Part shown: positions 6,841-12,013 of the stretch, piece by piece
Layout of the letters: every line of letters begins with the position of its first letter
Position numbering within the stretch: the first letter of the stretch is position 1
Origin: Candidatus Zixiibacteriota bacterium
GTDB taxonomy: Bacteria; Zixibacteria; MSB-5A5; SM1-73
DNA: 12,013 nt
Direction: 5' to 3'
NCBI GenBank assembly: GCA_029933635.1
Contig: JAOZNS010000066.1
Coordinates: forward strand, 1 to 12,013
Notes under the pieces: model-generated
The model's input: the letters and a program-made list of their open reading frames with translations, nothing else
The model's database searches: none
Told to the model about the DNA's origin: nothing
Made by a program: the position numbers and the translations under genes

Positions 6841-8838
6841 TTAGTCTGTCTTTTTAGAACCCTCAGTTCTTTCCAACCTTTCTTGAGATTCCTCCTTGAT
6901 TAGTTCGCCTCTGGCGATCATCCTGTCATAATCCAGGGGATGTCTTTCCATATATGCCTCTTCGGTCATGGTTCCGGTTATTGCAGTGAAGTTGATGGGG
7001 TAGTTTTCCGGATGGAGGAACATGTAGAAGAAATGCCACACCAGTATGGCTAAGGTGGCCAGCCAGGCCTCATACAGGTGAATCGCCATAGCAACGTCCA
7101 GAAGCCACTTGGGAATAAATTTCAAAAAGAAGGTCTCGAACCAAAGGGGAATTCCGGTTATGGTCATCACAAATCCGCCCCATATCAACGCCCAGTATTC
7201 TGCCTTCTCAGAATAATCGTATCGATCAAATTGGGGTCGTCTGGATGAGAGTCCCAGGCTGAAAAGAAGATTACTGATAAGGTTTTTTATATCCGATGGA
7301 ACGGGCAACTTCGCTTTTAGCTGTTCCCTTCCTCTTTGGGTGAAAATGCCACGGAAAATGGAGAAGCAGAAAAGCCCGATTAAAAGCACACCGGCAACCC
7401 GATGTGCGACTCCTCTTGCAACAAATGCAGATGGAGAGCTGGTTAACCAGGATGACCACCAGGTGCCGGGATATTTATAAGCGAACCCGGTTATGATCAA
7501 GGTAACAAAAGAAAGAAAGAGGAGGAGGTGCCACATCACCTCCGTGTTGGTCCACCTCACCACCCGCCCCTCTTTAGCCTCACGGTATCTTTCCCTAAAA
7601 TATCTTATCATGATGACGCCGTTATGAGCAGCCATCCCGCCGATGGTCACTATGATAAGAAGAATATAGATCCTTCTCACCCACCAGACTCCAATATCTT
7701 TTTTGCTGGTGGGTGCGATATGTACGGAACCTTTGGCAAAGTTGGGTCCTGCTCCTGGATGACACCTCCCACATGTTTGAGGAAGATTAGTCTTGTTTAC
7801 CGAGGACAGTGGATCGTCTGGTGGTCGAATGTTGTGACTGGTATGGCAACTCACACAGCTTGCCGCGGTAGTATCGCCTGCCATGCTGCCCGCGCTATGA
7901 TACATATCAGGATATGGGGTAATCCTTGTGGTGACATAGTTATACTTCCCAGAGATAACTTCCGTAGAATGGCAATAGGTGCAGGTTATCTTGGAAAGAT
8001 TTGCCGGAAAAGTGGATGAGGTCTCATCTGAGGAGGATTTGATTGCGTGAGCGGAATGACAATCGGTGCAGACTGGCGCATCTTTTGCTCCATCCTTTAA
8101 AGCCTTGCCATGAGCATCCTGACTATACTCCTCTTCCACAATGGGATGGCAGGCTCCACAGGTTGAGGGCACATTTGTCCGGAAAACGGTTGAGTTAGGA
8201 TCGGAGGCAGGTCTTAAATCATGGGCACCATGACAGTCCGAACAAACCGCCACCCCCAGATTGTCCTCTTTTAATGCCTTTCCATGCACGCTCTGCTGGT
8301 ATGCCTGATATGGTGTGGGAGCCGGTATAGGGTATTTGGTGACCAGCCTGATATCTTCATGGCATCGGGCACACATCTGAGGCTGATTTCCCCGATAGAC
8401 TAAAGCCTCGGGATCATCTACCGTTCGAATATTATGGGATCCATGGCAACCTCCACAGGTGGGTGCATTTGCCACACCTTCGAGCCTTTTTTGTCCATGA
8501 ATTCCTTTTTGATAAAGCTTCTGCGCCTCTGTATGGCATGCTCCACATTTCACCGGCTCCGGGAGGGTCTCGTGGGGCTCAGCCTTTACTCCACTATGAC
8601 AACCCGTGCATCCTAAGGAATTATGGATGGAATTTTCAAAAACAGATTCATCCACAAAAAGCGAAATCTCTTTTCCAGTAGAGTCCACCTTGGTAAGACC
8701 CTCATCACCATGGCACATTTGACAATCCTCAACAGTTTGTCCATTACCTCTGGGAGTAAAAAGTCCGCAGGGTCCATAGAAAAAGCTTAAGACTATGGCT
8801 AACAATAAGAAGCTGAATCTCTTAGCAGATTGTTTCAT
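6841..8838 (-). CDS. Undecaheme c-type cytochrome fused to a b-type cytochrome domain (CbcL-like)
   Basis: This membrane electron-transfer protein probably moves electrons between the quinone pool and periplasmic or extracellular partners. It has 665 residues. An N-terminal signal segment (7-22) is followed by eleven CxxCH heme c sites, beginning at C39, C77, C98, C128, C156, C199, C227, C257, C286, C328 and C356. Five membrane segments follow (about 386-408, 433-453, 478-500, 547-567 and 583-609), with H437, H479, H587 and H602 as likely ligands of two b hemes. This layout resembles HydB/FdnI-type cytochrome b subunits. A charged cytoplasmic tail ends the protein. Hemes 4-11 are four repeats of a two-heme unit. 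The ATG at 8838 was chosen over one at 8940 because GGGA lies about 6 nt upstream, a signal peptide follows and the promoter lies between the two. The same domain order occurs, to my knowledge, in Geobacter CbcL. It is a single-gene unit, convergent with the Nudix gene. Confidence 0.93.
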   Translation of the reverse strand: MKQSAKRFSFLLLAIVLSFFYGPCGLFTPRGNGQTVEDCQMCHGDEGLTKVDSTGKEISLFVDESVFENSIHNSLGCTGCHSGVKAEPHETLPEPVKCGACHTEAQKLYQKGIHGQKRLEGVANAPTCGGCHGSHNIRTVDDPEALVYRGNQPQMCARCHEDIRLVTKYPIPAPTPYQAYQQSVHGKALKEDNLGVAVCSDCHGAHDLRPASDPNSTVFRTNVPSTCGACHPIVEEEYSQDAHGKALKDGAKDAPVCTDCHSAHAIKSSSDETSSTFPANLSKITCTYCHSTEVISGKYNYVTTRITPYPDMYHSAGSMAGDTTAASCVSCHTSHNIRPPDDPLSSVNKTNLPQTCGRCHPGAGPNFAKGSVHIAPTSKKDIGVWWVRRIYILLIIVTIGGMAAHNGVIMIRYFRERYREAKEGRVVRWTNTEVMWHLLLFLSFVTLIITGFAYKYPGTWWSSWLTSSPSAFVARGVAHRVAGVLLIGLFCFSIFRGIFTQRGREQLKAKLPVPSDIKNLISNLLFSLGLSSRRPQFDRYDYSEKAEYWALIWGGFVMTITGIPLWFETFFLKFIPKWLLDVAMAIHLYEAWLATLAILVWHFFYMFLHPENYPINFTAITGTMTEEAYMERHPLDYDRMIARGELIKEESQERLERTEGSKKTD

Positions 8839-8886
8839 ATAATTCCCTTTACAATTAGTGTAGATTTTTTTTACTACAATTTGCTG

Positions 8887-8915
8887 AAAATAACCACATT
8901 TATTCTTTTTGTCAA
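8887..8915 (-). promoter_or_regulatory. Promoter of the multiheme cytochrome gene
   Basis: On the minus strand a perfect TTGACA (8910-8915) is separated by exactly 17 nt from TATTTT (8887-8892), giving a leader of about 42 nt. A second TTGACA lies 22 nt upstream (8932-8937) without a matching -10 box. The two boxes sit on nearly the same helical face two turns apart, which may be chance or a binding-site repeat. The GCTTGACAA context is shared with the hydrogenase promoter. Confidence 0.6.
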
Positions 8916-9285
8916 GCTTTTTTGTGAGGTTTGTCAACACAAATCAAAAATGTCAGGTTTTCTGCAAATTTAAAATGACAGTAATTTATGGTTACCAGGT
9001 CATCTTTCTTTTCTTCGATAACAGGTTGAAAGGATTTGATTTTCCTCTTTGATAATGGTTTGTGTTTTAGCCTTTTGTCTCGGGAGAAGAGGTTGATCCG
9101 ACCATCAAGAGAATTTAACCTCTCCACCTTATTATGTGCAAAAAATGTCATGACTGAAGGGTTACAGGACAGAGTATTTGAGGGAAAGCGGAGTTAGGGC
9201 AAAAAGGTGGTTTATCAATACCGATCTGGTGGAATGAGGCTGAATAGGTGAAACCGATTTTTTCATTCAAAAAAGGATGTAGGTA

Positions 9286-9313
9286 TTGCGTCAGATGTAA
9301 TTTTTATTATATT
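9286..9313 (+). promoter_or_regulatory. Candidate efp promoter
   Basis: TTGCGT (9286-9291) is followed after 16 nt by TATATT (9308-9313) within a very A/T-rich run. The leader of about 65 nt contains AGGCA/TGCCT (9322-9340) followed by TTGTTTTTT. That is a weak terminator-like hairpin, which could attenuate or be fortuitous. Confidence 0.4.
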
Positions 9314-9385
9314 ATTAATTTAGGCAGGAAAAAATTGCCTTTGTTTTTTATTTGGTGGAAATTCTGTTCATAGTGGAGGTTTGGG

Positions 9386-9952
9386 ATGCTTTCTACGACC
9401 GATTTTCGCAAGGGATTGAAGATCAAGGTGGAGGGAGAAATCTACTTTATTGTCGACTTTCAACACGCCCGCACCGCTCAAAGAAGAGCCTTTGTGAGAA
9501 CCAAATTGAAAAACATAAGGACCGGAGCTGTGCTGGAGAAGACCTTTGCCGCTGGAGAGACCTTTGAGGAGCCAGACTTTGAGGAAAAGACCATGCAGTT
9601 TCTCTATTCCTCGGGAGGCGAATATCATTTTATGGATTCAAAGACTTACGATCAGGTAAGCTTAACCGAAGAGCAGTTGGGCGATTATAAGTGGTATTTG
9701 AAGGAGAACTCCGAATACAAGGTGATGTTCTTTGAGGGTCAGCCGGTGAACGTGGATCTTCCCGCTTCGGTGGTGCTGAAAATTGCCTCCACCGAGCCAG
9801 GCATCAAAGGCGATTCGGTGACCAACCTCACCAAAAACGCCACCTTGGAAACCGGACTGGTGGTCAAGGTTCCACTCTTTGTGAACGAAGGCGAGTATGT
9901 GAGGATCGACACTCGCACAAATGAGTATATAGAGAGAACACAACAGGGCTAA
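9386..9952 (+). CDS. efp: Translation elongation factor P with non-canonical loop (Gln at the modification site)
   Basis: EF-P binds between the ribosomal P and E sites and helps peptide-bond formation at consecutive prolines. The 188-residue protein spans the full family length: a KOW-like N-domain (1-65) and two OB domains (about 66-128 and 129-188) ending in RIDTRTNEYIERT, close to the usual C-terminus. The loop that touches the tRNA CCA end reads HARTAQRRAF (27-36). An ungapped alignment with the Bacillus subtilis type (HVKPGKGAAF) puts Q32 at the position of the modified Lys. The usual Lys (beta-lysyl or 5-aminopentanol) or Arg (rhamnosyl) substrate is therefore missing, although R29, R33 and R34 keep the loop basic. 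GGAGG (9375-9379) lies 6 nt before the ATG. rnhC follows after 30 bp. The family call is certain; how the loop works is not. Confidence 0.96.
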   Translation: MLSTTDFRKGLKIKVEGEIYFIVDFQHARTAQRRAFVRTKLKNIRTGAVLEKTFAAGETFEEPDFEEKTMQFLYSSGGEYHFMDSKTYDQVSLTEEQLGDYKWYLKENSEYKVMFFEGQPVNVDLPASVVLKIASTEPGIKGDSVTNLTKNATLETGLVVKVPLFVNEGEYVRIDTRTNEYIERTQQG

Positions 9953-9982
9953 ATCCGAAAACGACTCTTTATAAGGCTAGTC

Positions 9983-10666
9983 ATGGATGATCTGGAAATG
10001 TCAAAGGGATACAAAAATCGGACACGTTCGTTTTCGGATTCTGGCTGGATCGGGACGGACGAGTCAGGAAAAGGGGACTACTTTGGTCCCCTGGTGATCG
10101 GAGGAGTGTATGTTGACGCCAAGACAAAAAACGTGCTCTGGAATTTGAAAGTTAAGGACAGCAAAAGAACTTCAGATAACGTGATCAAGGAGCTGGATTT
10201 CCAGATTCGCTCTGTCTGTGTGTATTCGGTGGTGGTGATTGGACCTGAGAAATATAATCTCCTTTATAATAAGTTGAAAAACTTAAACAAGCTGTTAGCC
10301 TGGGGACATGCCCGGGTGATAGAAAACATCCTTTTGCGGGTGGATTGTAAAAGAGCCATATCAGATCAGTTCGGATCCGAGCTTTATATAAAAAATGCGC
10401 TTTTGAAGTTGGGGAAAAAAATTGAGCTGACCCAAACCCCAAGAGCAGAAGCAAACCTGGGGGTGGCTGCCGCCTCCGTTCTGGCTCGGGCTGAGTTCTT
10501 GAGAAGAATGGAAAGGCTTTCAACGGAATGTGGATTTGAGCTTCCCAAAGGTGCCTCCGATCTGGCAGATTCTGCCGCTCGAAGAATTGTGGAAAAGATG
10601 GGCAAAGATGCTTTGAATCGATTTGTTAAGCTCCATTTCAAAAACACCGGTAGAGTGACCCAATAA
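9983..10666 (+). CDS. rnhC: Ribonuclease HIII, short form lacking the N-terminal domain
   Basis: This enzyme cuts the RNA strand of RNA/DNA hybrids in the cytoplasm. The 227-residue protein carries the HIII-type signature GTDESGKGDYFGP (24-36), with D26 and E27. Other active-site candidates are D128 (ISDQFG) and E156 (PRAEANLGVAAAS). The C-terminal LPKGAS and KLHFKNT patterns are RNase HIII rather than HII. Known RNase HIII proteins are usually near 300 residues, with a TBP-like N-terminal domain that grips the substrate. Here only about 20 residues precede the catalytic domain, and just 30 bp separate the gene from efp, so that domain is absent rather than misannotated. The ATG at 9983 has AAGG 7 nt upstream; a second ATG, at residue 6, is possible. 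The gene is probably co-transcribed with efp. Confidence 0.9.
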   Translation: MDDLEMSKGYKNRTRSFSDSGWIGTDESGKGDYFGPLVIGGVYVDAKTKNVLWNLKVKDSKRTSDNVIKELDFQIRSVCVYSVVVIGPEKYNLLYNKLKNLNKLLAWGHARVIENILLRVDCKRAISDQFGSELYIKNALLKLGKKIELTQTPRAEANLGVAAASVLARAEFLRRMERLSTECGFELPKGASDLADSAARRIVEKMGKDALNRFVKLHFKNTGRVTQ

Positions 10667-10909
10667 GTGTCGACGACTCACCTTGTTTTCCTGTAAGCTT
10701 TTCGACCCGAAGCATGCTAAAATCTGGGGTTTTTTGTTCCTTTTCAGCCAAACGTCATAAGCTCTTACAAAACTTTATGGGCTTAAATCCTGCATTTCAA
10801 TCGTTTCTTTCGCCGCTTTGTGAAGTGAGAGACAAAAAGAGATGCTCTAAGCCCTTTATTCTCTGCCCATCTTGGTTCCTCTAAAATTTTTAAAAATTGC
10901 GATTTTCTT
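10667..10909. other. Intergenic region before the IF-2B-family gene
   Basis: No gene is seen in these 243 bp. TAAGCTC (10758-10764) can pair with GGGCTTA (10779-10785), and the same GGGCTTA is also perfectly complementary to TAAGCCC (10848-10854), so two alternative stems compete for one arm. A 14-bp A/T palindrome (10885-10898) lies just before the next start codon. No convincing -35/-10 pair was found; TAAAAT (10882-10887) could be a -10 box. Confidence 0.4.
10703..10735 (+). terminator. Weak candidate terminator after rnhC
   Basis: A short GACCC (10704-10708) can pair with GGGTT (10727-10731) around a long A/T-rich loop, followed by a run of T (10730-10735). The T-run and position fit a rho-independent terminator for the efp-rnhC unit. 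The stem is short and the loop long, so this is only a possibility. Confidence 0.3.
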
Positions 10910-11860
10910 ATGAATCAATCTGAACTATCCTGCGTCCAAGTGCTGGAAGCGCTAAGGGAGGATAATGTTTCTGGGGCGTCTGAGCTCTCGCGAAAAGCTG
11001 CCCAGGCATTTGTTCTTTTCGCCTCAGAAAGCGGTTGCCGATCCAAGGACGAATATTTTTCCAAACTGTTGAAGTTAGGCCTTGATCTTGTATCGGCTCA
11101 GCCCCACATGGCTTCCATCTTCAATTTAGTCAATTCCTTATTATACTCGGTGGAGGAACTTCTGCCCACCTGCACGTTGAGTGAGCTGGAAGAATTTACC
11201 AAAAGGAAGGCGGAGGAATTTGCCTACAATTCGGTGAATGCAATTCAACAGATAGCTCAAAATGGAGAAAAATTGGTGGAGGACGGTTCAAGGATCATGA
11301 CCCACTCCGCTTCTGGATCGATTCTGGAAATTCTAAAAAAAGCCAAAAGGAATGGTAAGTCCTTTCACGTGGTGGTGTGTGAGTCTCGACCCATGTTTGA
11401 GGGGCGAATTCTGGCTAAGTTCTTGGGAAATGCCGATATCCCCGTGATCCTGATAACCGATGCTGCTATGGGAGTTTACGCCGAGGGGGCAGATTTGCTT
11501 TTAGTGGGGGCAGATTCAATTTCGGAAACCGTGTTTGTCAACAAGATAGGGACTCTCTATCTTTGCCTTCTGTCCAAGGAATATAAGGTTCCGCTTTATG
11601 TGGCCTGTGAAAGGAGCAAGTTCATCTCCACCGCCTGGCGAGTCTCACCCCTTGCTCAGGGAAAACCTGAGGAAGTCTTAGACTCCGAGCTTTTAAATGT
11701 GAGGGCGGAAAATCCATATTTTGAGGAAATCCCACTTTCCTACTGTCAACAGGTGATAACCAACGAGGGATTCTTTTCCCCCTCTCAAATTCCTCATTAT
11801 ATCCGAAAGACCAGATTGTGCAAAAGACTTATGGAACGCCTAAGAGAACTTCATCCTTAG
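10910..11860 (+). CDS. eIF-2B alpha/beta/delta-related (IF-2B family) protein
   Basis: The IF-2B superfamily includes methylthioribose-1-phosphate isomerase, archaeal ribose-1,5-bisphosphate isomerase and eukaryotic eIF2B regulatory subunits. The 316-residue protein has a helical N-terminal half (1-120) followed by the Rossmann-like half. Family motifs are THSASGSIL (131-139), CESRPMFEGR (157-166), LITDAAMG (181-188) and LVGADSI (198-204), ending in VNKIGT (210-215). D202 matches the catalytic Asp of the isomerases. The catalytic Cys of that family (HCNSG in ribose-1,5-bisphosphate isomerase) is replaced by S133. It is therefore unclear whether this is an enzyme with altered chemistry, a sugar-phosphate-binding regulator, or a homologue of unknown role. 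The ATG at 10910 has no visible Shine-Dalgarno and no in-frame alternative upstream; leaderless or weak initiation is possible. Neighbours give no hint of pathway. Confidence 0.85.
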   Translation: MNQSELSCVQVLEALREDNVSGASELSRKAAQAFVLFASESGCRSKDEYFSKLLKLGLDLVSAQPHMASIFNLVNSLLYSVEELLPTCTLSELEEFTKRKAEEFAYNSVNAIQQIAQNGEKLVEDGSRIMTHSASGSILEILKKAKRNGKSFHVVVCESRPMFEGRILAKFLGNADIPVILITDAAMGVYAEGADLLLVGADSISETVFVNKIGTLYLCLLSKEYKVPLYVACERSKFISTAWRVSPLAQGKPEEVLDSELLNVRAENPYFEEIPLSYCQQVITNEGFFSPSQIPHYIRKTRLCKRLMERLRELHP

Positions 11861-12013
11861 AGTGCTCAAAATTACTCAATCTTAGCTTTTGAATCGAGGT
11901 TTATGGGCACCGGGGAAGAATATCCGTGAAACTCAATTCGATTGGTTTGTGAAAAAATTTTGGTAGCGTAACGTTTTTATGTTGGTTTTTTTGTAGGATT
12001 CAATCAGTTTGCA
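11861..12013. other. Right-edge non-coding stretch
   Basis: No gene, RNA or strong promoter is recognised in the last 153 bp. The stretch after 11940 is T-rich on this strand and may be the leader of a gene beyond the edge. Confidence 0.4.

Larger units (their letters stand above)
8839..9385. other. Gene-free divergent intergenic region
   Basis: These 547 bp separate the minus-strand cytochrome from plus-strand efp. They contain the cytochrome promoter and the candidate efp promoter. In the middle is a hairpin-like set with AGAGGTT (9088-9094) and AACCTCT (9117-9123) as outer arms and TTGAT/ATCAA (9093-9108) inside. A 79-codon reading frame on the minus strand (8912-9151) has no ribosome binding site and no recognisable protein pattern. 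I see no RNA gene I can name, although the length would allow a small RNA or a decayed gene. Confidence 0.6.

Noticed and set aside
7528..8019. 163-codon plus-strand frame opposite the cytochrome gene
   Set aside because: It lies entirely antisense to the heme-binding region, and its His/Cys-rich composition is the shadow of the CxxCH codons on the other strand.
8839..8940. N-terminal extension of the cytochrome from an ATG at 8940
   Set aside because: The extension would bury the signal peptide and overlap the TTGACA/TATTTT promoter. The start at 8838 has its own ribosome binding site.
8912..9151. 79-codon open frame on the minus strand upstream of the cytochrome gene
   Set aside because: It has no ribosome binding site, its composition is lysine-rich without a recognisable fold or family motif, and its 3' end overlaps the cytochrome promoter. 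Treated as a chance frame, with the region flagged as unexplained.
1..12013. CRISPR arrays, tRNA or rRNA genes, insertion sequences, phage or defence genes
   Set aside because: No regularly spaced repeats, cloverleaf-like segments, conserved rRNA stretches, transposase, integrase, nuclease-helicase or toxin-antitoxin patterns were seen on either strand.

Overview
The window is chromosomal DNA from a bacterium of moderate G+C. Genes are densely packed, Shine-Dalgarno sequences are mostly clear, and there are no introns, phage genes, transposases, tRNAs, rRNAs or CRISPR arrays. The content points to an anaerobic or facultative respiratory organism: a Tat-exported [NiFe] hydrogenase and a large multiheme cytochrome c/b membrane protein. 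The ORFs, the A/T-rich promoters with TTGACA boxes and the EF-P and RNase HIII sequences are bacterial. I cannot place the species. An uncultured lineage is a reasonable guess, based on the short C/T-rich hairpins between operon genes and the unusual EF-P, but this is only an impression.

Layout. (1) 1-351, minus strand: the first 117 codons of a [NiFe]-hydrogenase small subunit, running off the left edge. (2) 352-644: a divergent intergenic region with a good sigma70-type promoter for the hydrogenase and a weaker candidate for pyrE. (3) 645-5736, plus strand: pyrE, then a complete carbohydrate-type (CUT1) ABC importer made of a solute-binding protein, two permeases and an ATPase. Short gaps containing hairpins interrupt the cassette. 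(4) 5869-6776: a single-domain cupin followed closely by a Nudix hydrolase. (5) 6841-8838, minus strand: a fusion of eleven c-type heme sites with a five-helix b-type cytochrome domain, with its own strong promoter. (6) 8839-9385: about 550 bp without a convincing gene, carrying divergent promoters. (7) 9386-10666: efp and a short-form rnhC, 30 bp apart. (8) 10910-11860: an eIF-2B alpha/beta/delta-like (IF-2B family) protein. (9) 11861-12013: no gene seen.

How the parts may fit together. The hydrogenase would oxidise H2 (or evolve it) on the outside of the membrane. The cytochrome looks like a quinone/heme conduit across the membrane, broadly like Geobacter CbcL, so the two are plausibly parts of one respiratory chain, although they are 6 kb apart and not in one operon. 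The ABC importer probably feeds the cell with a sugar or sugar-like solute that the sequence does not identify. The other genes are housekeeping: pyrimidine synthesis, translation of polyproline stretches and RNA/DNA hybrid removal.

Most worth a second look: EF-P has Gln where the post-translationally modified Lys/Arg normally sits (Q32 in an R-T-A-Q-R-R loop). The cytochrome contains four tandem copies of a two-heme module. RNase HIII lacks its N-terminal substrate-binding domain. The IF-2B-family protein has Ser in place of the isomerase Cys but keeps the catalytic Asp. I did not find a clear, wholly new multi-gene system.
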